Of a DNA stretch of 64,000 nt, positions 54,260 through 61,764 are shown in pieces (the first letter of the stretch is position 1; each line of letters begins with the position of its first letter). A model generated the notes under the pieces. That model was not told the DNA's origin, made no database searches, and worked only from the letters and a program-made list of their open reading frames with translations. This DNA is from Pelolinea submarina (lineage in GTDB: Bacteria > Chloroflexota > Anaerolineae > Anaerolineales > Anaerolineaceae), in contig NZ_AP018437.1 of NCBI RefSeq assembly GCF_003966975.1, positions 1,736,001 through 1,800,000 of the forward strand. Direction: 5' to 3'. The position numbers were made by a program, and so were the translations under genes.

Positions 54260-55117
54260 ATGAAAAAACTACTTCAAAATCCGCTAGTGAAAATTCTGAT
54301 TGGCCTGATAATTTGTTATTTACCTTTACTTATTGTGAATGTATTGATCATGAAGCCAATTGAGACCAGTTTAATGCTATCGGATGAAACAGGACGTGTG
54401 ATTCGATTTGTTGTCAATTCTGTACTGATCTTTGGTTTATATCGTTGGTTTATTAAATGGACTGAAGACTATTCAAATTTTGATTGGAAATATAAAAATA
54501 TCGGTCGAGATTTTTTATCAGGTTCATTATTGGCAATTATTTCGGTTTCAATTGTCTTCTTGATTTTAGGAGTGATCAGTGTATATCGAGTAGTAAATTT
54601 CAATGTGGATTTAAAGTCGATTCTTTATTTGCTCATTGTCTTTGCTTTTATGAGCATCCTTGAAGAAGTTTTATATCGTGGGGTGGTATATCGGATTATT
54701 GAGAATAGGCTAGGTTCCGTGCTTGCCCTGGTTATTTCGGGGTTGTTCTTTGGATTGTTTCATTATTTTAACCAGGATGCCTCGGTTATCAGCGTCATTG
54801 CTGCCAGCATCGGGGGGGTATTACTTGGATTGATGTACACAATCAGCCAGCAGCTTTGGATGCCGATCGCGTTCCACGGGTTTTGGAATTTTACCCAGGT
54901 AATTTTCGGCAGCAGACTTTCCGGCTCAGATGAATATTTGAAATATGCTGTAATCAAAGCGAATTTTGTTGGCGCTGATTGGTTAACTGGAGGCAAATCG
55001 GGAATTGAAAATTCATATTTAACGCTTCTTTTAACTGTAATCCTTGTATTCGTATTATTTTATAAAGCAAATAAGGATGGAAGAATTTTGCCATTTCTCT
55101 CGAGAAAAAATAAGTAG
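54260..55117 (+). CDS. CPBP-family intramembrane protease (Abi/Rce1-like), copy A
   Basis: 285 residues, about 8 TM helices. All three CPBP motifs are present: EEVLYRG (EExxxR, near 133), FGLFHYF (FxxxH, near 166) and HGFWNF (HxxxN, near 205). The family includes Rce1-type prenyl proteases and bacteriocin-immunity proteins. AT-rich compared with mobB. It is framed on both sides by mobB-tail/small-ORF sequence. AAGGGG ribosome site. Confidence 0.88.
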   Translation: MKKLLQNPLVKILIGLIICYLPLLIVNVLIMKPIETSLMLSDETGRVIRFVVNSVLIFGLYRWFIKWTEDYSNFDWKYKNIGRDFLSGSLLAIISVSIVFLILGVISVYRVVNFNVDLKSILYLLIVFAFMSILEEVLYRGVVYRIIENRLGSVLALVISGLFFGLFHYFNQDASVISVIAASIGGVLLGLMYTISQQLWMPIAFHGFWNFTQVIFGSRLSGSDEYLKYAVIKANFVGADWLTGGKSGIENSYLTLLLTVILVFVLFYKANKDGRILPFLSRKNK

Positions 55118-55134
55118 AGGATAGGAACCAATTT

Positions 55135-55212
55135 GCGAACATACTGTGAACGTATGATGGGGATTACGATAGATTGTTAGGGTTGATTATTGAAATGGTC
55201 AAAAAGGAGTAG
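55135..55212 (+). pseudogene. Decayed copy of the mobB 3' end
   Basis: GCGAAC...TATGATGGGGATTACGAT aligns base by base with the last 26 codons of mobB (GCGAAC...TACGATGGGGATTACGAT at about 54001). Reading the same frame gives N-I-L-stop-TYDGDYDRLLGLIIEMVKKE-stop against TYDGDYDRLMKIIHDIIKKE. A TGG to TGA change and several substitutions show it is an old or foreign copy, not an exact duplicate. Confidence 0.8.
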
Positions 55213-55214
55213 CG

Positions 55215-55394
55215 ATGTACGCGATCAAAATCACGGTGAATGGTAAAGAAATTGAACTGAGCGGCTTTCCGGGCGAGATCATCAGCGAGACAATCGTCGC
55301 CATGCTCAAGACCCTGCGCGGGGTGGAGGATGTCAAGGATGCGGTGATTGAGTTAAAGAATAAATACGAAAATGTAAAAGGTATTGAAAGATAA
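55215..55394 (+). CDS. 59-residue paralogue of the mobB-linked small protein (copy 2)
   Basis: Begins MYAIKITVNGKEIELSGFP, followed by the same helix as copy 1, then a longer lysine/glutamate tail (VIELKNKYENVKGIER). AAAAAGGAG ribosome site conserved. The central 60 bases are nearly identical to copy 1, while the mobB remnant before it is diverged, so the two parts have different ages or the small gene was homogenised. Confidence 0.7.
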   Translation: MYAIKITVNGKEIELSGFPGEIISETIVAMLKTLRGVEDVKDAVIELKNKYENVKGIER

Positions 55395-55423
55395 GGGAAA
55401 ATCCTATAAACTAAGGAAAAGAA

Positions 55424-55492
55424 ATGGAGATAGAGATGAAAAAATATGATGTTTACTTTGAAGAAGACGGTGGAGGAGAAGAAGAAGAGTAA
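55424..55492 (+). CDS. Possible 22-residue acidic peptide
   Basis: Frame MEIEMKKYDVYFEEDGG ending in five further residues rich in Glu, preceded by AAGGAAAAG-AA-ATG. A good ribosome site and a following terminator make it a candidate small gene. No family is recognised and it may be chance. Confidence 0.3.
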   Translation: MEIEMKKYDVYFEEDGGGEEEE

Positions 55493-55494
55493 TA

Positions 55495-55540
55495 GCAAAA
55501 TAATACTAATATTCTCTTCTTTAGAGAATTATTATTTTGC
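55495..55540. terminator. Bidirectional terminator between the small ORFs and the WD40 gene
   Basis: GCAAAATAATA ... TATTATTTTGC with an inner ATTCTCT/AGAGAAT stem. It overlaps the last codons of the WD40 gene on minus and follows the small ORFs on plus. Confidence 0.75.
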
Positions 55541-56737
55541 ATAATCCCAATTAAATAATAAGAAATCAATATTCCAATATTTGATTTTATTATCCCGGCT
55601 TGCAGAAATTAAATTGTTTGAATCTTTACAAAATAATACTGATGTAACTGCGTTACTATGTCCGAAAATTGAAAAGAGCTTAGAAAGTTTTGATTTTCCT
55701 ACTCGCCAAAGGATTATTTTATTATCTTGTCCACTACTTGCAATAAAGTCTCCAGTATGGTTGAACTGACAACACAGCCCCATGTCTTCATGGCTTTTTT
55801 GTGATTTAATCAATTGGTTAGTATTAATAAAATAACAATACACAAACCCTGAACCGTCAATAAATGCAAGCTTGTCTTCATTTGGGGAAAATGTAACATA
55901 ACGGATCGGCTCGTTCTCAGGATGTCTGAAAATATAATTTTTTGATTTGTTCTTAATTGTGATCAATCCAACATTTCCAGAAACATCGCATGCAATTAGA
56001 CAATCTCCATTTTTTGAAAATTCAATTTTTCTTATTTCGAAATCTCCAAACTTTATAATTGATTCATTCGTAAAATCTGGAAAATCCCAGATATGAATAA
56101 TTCCGTCTTTCCCTGCTGCTGCAATTAGATTTTCTTTAATGCATAACGTTAATCCAACTGAATCGGAATCGAGAATTTTTTTATTTTCTAATATATTTCC
56201 TGTTTTCACGTCCCAATTAAAAAAATTTCCATTTCCTCCAATTCCAATTACATTTTTATCATTATTAATAAAAAAACCAATTCCAATCCAAGTTGGGCAT
56301 TGTAATCTCTGAATTATTTTCGCTGTATAGGTATTCCAAATAATTACAACTCGATCAGAAGTAGATACAAGCATATCTGTTTCTGATGAAAAAGAAAGAC
56401 TATTTATTTTGAATGTATGGCCAATGTATTTATGTTTTTCTTTAAAAACAGACAATACTTTTTTCTCGTGAATAATCTCGTTATTTGCGATTGTAAAGCA
56501 TACAACAGCTATGTAAAAATATGTGCCCTTTTGAAAAGTAAAATCACGGTTTAAATAGTTACTCAATACCCCCACGATATCAAAAAAAAGGAAAAACCAA
56601 AAGGTCCATTCTTTTGAAAGGTAATACAGATAATGGAGAGTAAAGAAAATAAAGTAACGAACATTTTTTAGAATAAAGATTATGCAATGTTTGCATAATC
56701 TTTTGCTTGTTGAAAAAGCCAATTTTATAGTTTTCAT
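55532..56737 (-). CDS. Membrane-anchored WD40-repeat protein
   Basis: 401 residues. The N-terminal 100 residues are strongly hydrophobic and aromatic (about three TM helices: YFIFFTLHYLYYL, WFFLFFDIVGVL, YFYIAVVCFTIA). A beta-propeller of about seven WD40 units follows: IGHTFKINSLSFSS...VVIIWNT, AAGKDGIIHIWDF, ASSGQDNKIILWRV, SASRDNKIKYWNI. No peptidase or kinase motif. AT-rich, probably acquired. A 13-bp hairpin lies inside codons 12-21. Partner unknown. Confidence 0.75.
   Translation of the reverse strand: MKTIKLAFSTSKRLCKHCIIFILKNVRYFIFFTLHYLYYLSKEWTFWFFLFFDIVGVLSNYLNRDFTFQKGTYFYIAVVCFTIANNEIIHEKKVLSVFKEKHKYIGHTFKINSLSFSSETDMLVSTSDRVVIIWNTYTAKIIQRLQCPTWIGIGFFINNDKNVIGIGGNGNFFNWDVKTGNILENKKILDSDSVGLTLCIKENLIAAAGKDGIIHIWDFPDFTNESIIKFGDFEIRKIEFSKNGDCLIACDVSGNVGLITIKNKSKNYIFRHPENEPIRYVTFSPNEDKLAFIDGSGFVYCYFINTNQLIKSQKSHEDMGLCCQFNHTGDFIASSGQDNKIILWRVGKSKLSKLFSIFGHSNAVTSVLFCKDSNNLISASRDNKIKYWNIDFLLFNWDYAK
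56675..56703. repeat. Perfect 13-bp inverted repeat inside the WD40 gene start
   Basis: AAAGATTATGCAA, loop TGT, TTGCATAATCTTT. On minus it is followed by ATTC. It sits about 35-60 bases into the coding region and is far from random for such an AT-rich stretch. Confidence 0.7.
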
Positions 56738-57007
56738 GAACCCCCCGAGAAAAATTAATATTTTATTTATGTAATCTTATACCATTATTTTGAAAAAGGG
56801 CTATGAAGTTTACCACTAAGAAAAATTCTTTGTCTGATATTCTAAACGACAATGGGATAGAATATTTTGAATTTTCAAAGCGGAATTAAAGTTCTATAAA
56901 ACAATTAATAAAAAGTGATTGTTTACAAATCCCAAAAAAATTTTGACTTGCTATATAATCAATGTAATAAAAATGCAATAATGTCTTACCCAAAAATAGG
57001 AGGAAAA

Positions 57008-57538
57008 ATGGGATTGAGCCAATATATAGAAGTAAAGATCGGAGAAATACCAGGTTATATCGCAAATTATGGGGATAGAGCTTCACTAATTAAAAATGAG
57101 ATGAAAAAATGTTTGATTAGCAAAAACTTTAATGATTTTCAAGTAGTAGAAGAAGTGTTTCAAAAGAAGAACTACCTTGTCGGCTATAAAAATTTCGGAA
57201 AAGGTGAGAGAGCTGCCTATGCTTTTTATTTTGGCGATTTTAATAACACGGATTTAATATTCGAGACTAGATATTTTGAATCATCGTTAAGTAAACAGAG
57301 AACTAACCGGGCTACGAGTTCCCTAGGTATGGCTGGTAATATTATTGGAGGATTTCTTTCACCTCATGGTCGTTCATTCAGCGATGAAAAAAAATTAATT
57401 AAAATGGCGTCGCAATCTTTTTCCGGTGGGGGACCTCAAGAATTAAATGATTTAGAGCGTCAGCAGTCTCTTGTATTGTTACAAGTTTTCTTGTCCGACT
57501 TAACAAGTATTATTGATAAATATACTTCGAAAAATTAG
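57008..57538 (+). CDS. Orphan protein, AT-rich patch
   Basis: 176 residues beginning MGLSQYIEVKIGEIPGYIANYGDRA; AGGAGG lies 5-10 bases before this ATG, so a longer upstream frame is rejected. The middle part is beta-rich. RTNRATSSLGMAGNIIGGFL near 97-116 is a weak hydrophobic segment. No family is recognised. It precedes the decayed lipoprotein fragment. Confidence 0.55.
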   Translation: MGLSQYIEVKIGEIPGYIANYGDRASLIKNEMKKCLISKNFNDFQVVEEVFQKKNYLVGYKNFGKGERAAYAFYFGDFNNTDLIFETRYFESSLSKQRTNRATSSLGMAGNIIGGFLSPHGRSFSDEKKLIKMASQSFSGGGPQELNDLERQQSLVLLQVFLSDLTSIIDKYTSKN

Positions 57539-57566
57539 TTATAAAAAATATTGGGATTAAAGATAA

Positions 57567-57710
57567 TTATGACGGCGGAATAAGCCGCCCGCCATCCGCT
57601 GTCCATTGCCAACCCACACACAGGCGCAGCAGCGCTGCGAGGTAGCAGTATTTGGGTCGGTTCATCTTTGATCTGGTAACAGCCGCCGAATTTACTTCCA
57701 TTATCCGTTT
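57567..57710 (-). pseudogene. Broken copy of the C-terminus of the lipoprotein at 58762
   Basis: On minus, FGGCYQIKDEPTQ (57650-57695 region), then after a frameshift or deletion LVWQWTADGGRLIPPS-stop-like codons (LCVGWQWTADGGRLIPPS), matching LGGCYQLAPEPT and CTCSGWHWTADGCRLIPPS of the intact gene. The Cys-rich middle is shortened and out of frame, so it is a remnant. Confidence 0.8.
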
Positions 57711-57788
57711 ACATACTTCGCAGCAAAGCGGGCAACCCTATGCAACTTGCTCTCGTATTAAAAGTATCTCTTTTTCAAGAAGGACAGC

Positions 57789-58646
57789 ATGCAAAACAAA
57801 ACAAAAAAGAAAATCTTTACTTATCTGGCATTTCTGATTGCCTTTTCGAGTATTTTTTATGCGCTCATCCTGAGGGCCGGAACCCTGGCCGCGGGAGGCG
57901 GGTTGTATGTTTTCGGTCTGATGTGGATGCCGGGGTTCTCGGCCATCCTGACGCAATTGATCTTTGAGCACTCTTTGCGCGGGTTGGGCTGGAAACCCGG
58001 GCGATTTAAATACCTGCTGATCGGCTACTGCCTTCCGATCATCTATGGCTTGGTAGTCTATGGCATTACCTGGACCAGCGGGCTTGGAGCGTTCAATAGC
58101 GCCGCCCTGACCGCGGCTACTGCCGGTTTTTCCACGAACCTGCCGCAGTTCTGGTTGTCGGCGTTCTACCTGGGTAATCTGGCCGTCTTTGGTGTTCTGG
58201 CCGGACTGCTCTCTGGCACCGGTGAAGAAATCGGTTGGCGCGGGCTGTTATTCCCGGAACTGAAAAAGCTGTTCTCATTCAACCAGGCGACCCTGATCAC
58301 CGGCGCTGTCTGGACGCTGTGGCATCTGCCATTGATTCTTTTTGCCGATTACATCAATGCGGGAATCCCGCGCTGGTATGGCGCCATCATGTTCACGCTG
58401 ATGGTCACCGGCCTGAACTTTGCCTTTAGCTGGCTGCGCAATGCTTCCGGAAGCTTCTGGCCGGCCGCGCTGCTGCATGCCAGCCACAACCTTTTTATCC
58501 AGACGATTTTCACTCCGCTGACTTTGCAGAATGACATCACGCCTTATATCATCGATGAATTCGGCGTTGGCCTGGCACTGGCCGGTTTGGTGCTGGCACT
58601 AGTCTTTTGGCAGCGAAAGAAAACCCCGCAGTCTGCCGCCGCGTAA
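57789..58646 (+). CDS. CPBP-family intramembrane protease, copy B
   Basis: 285 residues, about 8 TM helices. Motifs: EEIGWRGLLFPEL (EExxxR, near 146), WTLWHLPLILF (WxxxH, near 176), HASHNLF (HxxxN, near 231). It has the type II CAAX-like motif set of exporters' and immunity CPBP proteins. GC-rich, so of different origin from copy A. AAGAAGGACAGC ribosome site. It lies between a decayed and an intact lipoprotein C-terminus. Confidence 0.9.
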   Translation: MQNKTKKKIFTYLAFLIAFSSIFYALILRAGTLAAGGGLYVFGLMWMPGFSAILTQLIFEHSLRGLGWKPGRFKYLLIGYCLPIIYGLVVYGITWTSGLGAFNSAALTAATAGFSTNLPQFWLSAFYLGNLAVFGVLAGLLSGTGEEIGWRGLLFPELKKLFSFNQATLITGAVWTLWHLPLILFADYINAGIPRWYGAIMFTLMVTGLNFAFSWLRNASGSFWPAALLHASHNLFIQTIFTPLTLQNDITPYIIDEFGVGLALAGLVLALVFWQRKKTPQSAAA

Positions 58647-58669
58647 ATTTTGGTGGTTGAACGAATGAT

Positions 58670-58703
58670 AAAGCCGGCGTTTTGATACGCCGGCTTTTTT
58701 TTA
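58670..58703 (+). terminator. Terminator after CPBP copy B
   Basis: AAAGCCGGCG, loop TTTTGATA, CGCCGGCTTT then T-run; strong. Confidence 0.9.
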
Positions 58704-58761
58704 TATTCTTCACTTCAGAGCAAAATTCTCTGAAAGAAACGAGTTCTCTATTGATGCGGAT

Positions 58762-59898
58762 TTACGACGGCGGGATCAGCCGGCAGCCATCAGCCGTCCA
58801 ATGCCAACCCGAGCAGGTGCAGCAGCGCTGCGAGGTGCCGGTGTTGCAGGTACCGGAGCAGGGCGTCTGTGTGGGCGGTTTCTTTGTCGGTTCAGGCGCC
58901 AATTGGTAACAGCCGCCTAATTCCTTACCGCTCGCTTCGAAGTTGTAAGCCACCCAGCAGGTGCTGTCCATTAGGTTGAGCTGCTCGACTGGGTACAGGC
59001 TGCTGTTCTTGTTGGGTGAGCCGGCCTGCTCCTCGCTGTAACTATCGTTGTAGTCAAACTTGGACGGGTCGGCTACGCCGCTATCCGCCCAGCCTTTCCA
59101 GAAGAAGCGCCCTTCGTCGATCAGGCCTTTCTTGATGGCCAATTGGATGGTGTTGCTGTCGTTCGGGTCGATGCGCTGCCAGGCGGCGTCCGGGTCGTCC
59201 AACACATCCGCTGAGAAGAGCACCTCGTCATACCCATCCCCGTCGCGGCTGTCGGGCACGACCGGGCTGGAGCCGCCCACGTCGTCGTTGCTATCCCTTA
59301 ATACCATCACATCCTCGATGGTCCAGTCGGGATGGTTGCCGCCTTTAGCCCACAGCAGCACGTCCCCGCGCCCATCCTTATCGGAGTCGAACTCGATGCC
59401 GTAGTGTGCCGAAAGCGTGCCGTCTTCTCCGGGGCCGATCAACTCCAGCGAGAAGATGTAGAAATCGTCGTCCTCGGATAGTTCCAGGTAGAACAGGTCG
59501 TTCTCTTGTTTATAGACCATACTATCCTGGGTGAAAGGCCGCTCGAAGTTGCCCAGCCGGAAGGAGTCGCCCAGCGCCAGCCGGTCGGCGGCGGTGTTGG
59601 AGGTGTCGATCTCGTCCTTCTCCTGATCGGGTGAGCCCGGATTGCCGGGGATGGTGGTATGCGTGATCTCAGGGGCGGCGGGCACCTGCTCGGCGGCGGG
59701 CTCTTCAGCAGAGGGTTCTTCCTGCACGGGCTGCGCCAGGGCCTCGGCCGTGTAACCGGCGTAGATGGCGGACAAAGTCTGCTCCGCTTCGGAAGGGACG
59801 CTGGTTTGTTCGCCGCCGGAATTAATCGAGACGCTGCATGCCAGCGAGATAATTAATAAAAGTGAGGTAACTAATAAGCCAAATTTTGTTCTCGACAT
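58762..59898 (-). CDS. Lipoprotein with Cys-rich C-terminus
   Basis: 378 residues. The signal peptide MSRTKFGLLVTSLLLIISLAC has its lipobox Cys at 21. A Glu/Pro-rich linker (about 35-100) and a beta-rich domain (about 110-290, with FDSDKDGRGDVLLWAKGG and DGDGYDEVLFSADV acidic loops that could bind calcium) follow. The Cys-rich end is PCSGTCNTGTSQRCCTCSG, then WHWTADGCRLIPPS. GAGGATG ribosome site; the ATG giving MSRTK is chosen over an upstream one. Its tail is partly duplicated at 57567. Confidence 0.8.
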   Translation of the reverse strand: MSRTKFGLLVTSLLLIISLACSVSINSGGEQTSVPSEAEQTLSAIYAGYTAEALAQPVQEEPSAEEPAAEQVPAAPEITHTTIPGNPGSPDQEKDEIDTSNTAADRLALGDSFRLGNFERPFTQDSMVYKQENDLFYLELSEDDDFYIFSLELIGPGEDGTLSAHYGIEFDSDKDGRGDVLLWAKGGNHPDWTIEDVMVLRDSNDDVGGSSPVVPDSRDGDGYDEVLFSADVLDDPDAAWQRIDPNDSNTIQLAIKKGLIDEGRFFWKGWADSGVADPSKFDYNDSYSEEQAGSPNKNSSLYPVEQLNLMDSTCWVAYNFEASGKELGGCYQLAPEPTKKPPTQTPCSGTCNTGTSQRCCTCSGWHWTADGCRLIPPS

Positions 59899-60109
59899 AT
59901 CATCCTCTCCCTGAACATTGTTCAATTAGTCTGTAAAATATACAAATTCATTATACAAACACAGCAAACCATACTGCAAGTATTAAAAGAGAGTCAACAA
60001 TGAATAAAAATATGTTAAACAAAGAGAAAAAATGGCTGGTGAGGGAGATTGTATAAACTGCGCATAGCCACGAGTGCTGAAAATAGGAATATTTCTAAAT
60101 GGAAATTAA

Positions 60110-60150
60110 ATAAAGAGCCTCACCTAAAAAGGGAGACTCTCTATTGTTAT
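60110..60150 (-). terminator. Terminator after the Gly-rich gene
   Basis: On minus AGAGTCTCCC, loop TTTTTA, GGTGAGGCTCT, then TTTATTT; about ten pairs with mismatches. Confidence 0.6.
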
Positions 60151-60153
60151 GAG

Positions 60154-60396
60154 TTAAATCCAGAAGATAAGGCCGCCCAGGGCCAGCAGGACAGCCAGGA
60201 TGGCCAGGCTGAAGCACCCGCAGCCGCCGGGAAAACAGCCGTAGCCGTAGCCATAAGGACGCCGGCGAAACCAGCGGCCGCCCATGGGCGGGCGGGGCGG
60301 CGGCGGACCCCAGTGGCCGCCGTGCGGGCCGCCGGGACCTCCTCGACCACCCGGACCTCCATGTCCACCGGGTCCACCAAACAGCATGACTTCCAT
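60154..60396 (-). CDS. Gly/Pro-rich single-TM small protein
   Basis: 80 residues. N-terminal Gly-Pro-His repeats (GGPGGHGGPGGRGGPGGPHGG in part, residues about 8-28) are followed by PPPPRPPMGG. A cysteine pair region CFPGGCGCF comes next, and a C-terminal hydrophobic helix (about 60-80, LAILAVLLALGGLIFWI). AAGGAGATAATAAA-ATG gives a strong ribosome site, so it is likely real. Function unknown; the plan resembles small tail-anchored proteins. Confidence 0.6.
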   Translation of the reverse strand: MEVMLFGGPGGHGGPGGRGGPGGPHGGHWGPPPPRPPMGGRWFRRRPYGYGYGCFPGGCGCFSLAILAVLLALGGLIFWI

Positions 60397-60492
60397 TTTA
60401 TTATCTCCTTTGAAGGCGTCATTATGGTATTGGTTTTTGGTGTAATCGCCTTCATTATTTAATACGCTGACGGTCCTGCTGAGTTTCCAGTC

Positions 60493-61503
60493 TCAAGCGT
60501 CCGCGTTGATAAACAGGATATCGCTGGTGCCGCGCTCTTTGTTCCTGCCCAACGGGTTGTTGACCACGCGCCCCAGGAAATACATGGTGGAAGAACCGCC
60601 GCCGTCCAGGTTGTAGGCTTCGGTGCAGCCCAGCTGCTGGAACATTTGGGCGAACTCATCCAGGGTTACACCCATACTGTAGCCCTTGCTGCGCCCGTCC
60701 ACCACGATGAAGACAAAGTGGTTGTCGTCAATGATGCCGATACCGGTGCGGGGCTGGTTGCCCTGGATGGGGTGGTTGCCAAAGTTGGTGTCGATCTCAA
60801 CCGTAGACAGATTTTCCACAATCTCCCCGTCATCCAGCAAGGCAGGGCCAAAGGAGAGTGTGTTCCACACACCTGCCGCCAGCAGTTCTTCCGCGCTGGT
60901 TTGGGTTTCATCGTAGACTTGCATGCTACCGTCCTGATAAAAAGCCAGTCCGATGCGGGCTGGATCCTCGCGGTAAATCACGCCGTTGCGGATGATGATA
61001 CCGTCGTCGCGGAAACCGTAATAATCGCCGTTTATGGCAAAGATGGCGTTGTTTTCCGCGGCGATTTCGGATGTGTATTCAATGATATTCTGCCCAAACT
61101 GGTTATCGGCAAAGGCATTTTGCAGTTGGGCGGCGTCCGTGAGAACCACATCAGCCACGAAATAGGTCAGCGCGTCGTTTCCGCTGCCGCTGGAATATTC
61201 CGTTATGGAGATGGAAATACCGTTGCCTTCATAATTCCAATCATCATAAGAAAAAGTGGTTTCCGTGCTGTCTTCTTCCTGCGTTTGGTCAACCTGTTCG
61301 GTTTGGGCGGTCGGTACGGCGGCTGTGGCAACCACAATGTTCCCAGCAGAAGCCGTGGATTGAGCAACAGCGCTGGCATAAGCGTTCACATCCGTGATCT
61401 CAACGTGCCGGATTAGGAAACGGTCGGCAGCCAAATAGGCAATAAATAGAAGGATCAAAACAATTGCCAAAATGATTGAGATTTTCTTTTTATTTTTAGA
61501 CAT
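60493..61503 (-). CDS. Phosphodiester glycosidase / NAGPA-domain membrane protein
   Basis: 336 residues. An N-terminal TM helix (about 8-26) precedes a Thr/Ala linker. The NAGPA/DUF2233 domain spans about 130-330: FAINGDYYGFRDDGIIIRNGV, PALLDDGEIV, PRTGIGIIDDNHFVFIVVDGRSKGYSMGVTL, and the signature NLDGGGSSTMYF near 310. In EpsX- and NAGPA-type proteins this domain hydrolyses a phosphodiester-linked sugar. Placed outside the membrane. No operon partner. Confidence 0.82.
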   Translation of the reverse strand: MSKNKKKISIILAIVLILLFIAYLAADRFLIRHVEITDVNAYASAVAQSTASAGNIVVATAAVPTAQTEQVDQTQEEDSTETTFSYDDWNYEGNGISISITEYSSGSGNDALTYFVADVVLTDAAQLQNAFADNQFGQNIIEYTSEIAAENNAIFAINGDYYGFRDDGIIIRNGVIYREDPARIGLAFYQDGSMQVYDETQTSAEELLAAGVWNTLSFGPALLDDGEIVENLSTVEIDTNFGNHPIQGNQPRTGIGIIDDNHFVFIVVDGRSKGYSMGVTLDEFAQMFQQLGCTEAYNLDGGGSSTMYFLGRVVNNPLGRNKERGTSDILFINADA

Positions 61504-61764
61504 ACAGGCAGTCCTGCTTTCTTTACCTTAAAAATATCTTTATCGTATTCAAGAATCAGTATAATTTTGGCCTAAAATAGCTTTCCGGTAACCATCCTGG
61601 AGATGGATTAACTAAAGGAAATTATCATACTTTAGATGCTCCTGGAATCCTCCCTATGGGTGACGCACCAAAGAGCTATTATTACTACAATAGATGCTAT
61701 AGGATAAGCGGAAGAAATGCCGTATGATCCTAATTGATCCAGGAATATGGAAGGACCACTTTAA

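Noticed and set aside
60049..60462. 137-codon plus frame over the Gly-rich gene
   Set aside because: It is the antisense shadow of a low-complexity GC-rich region. The minus frame has a strong ribosome site and a TM helix.
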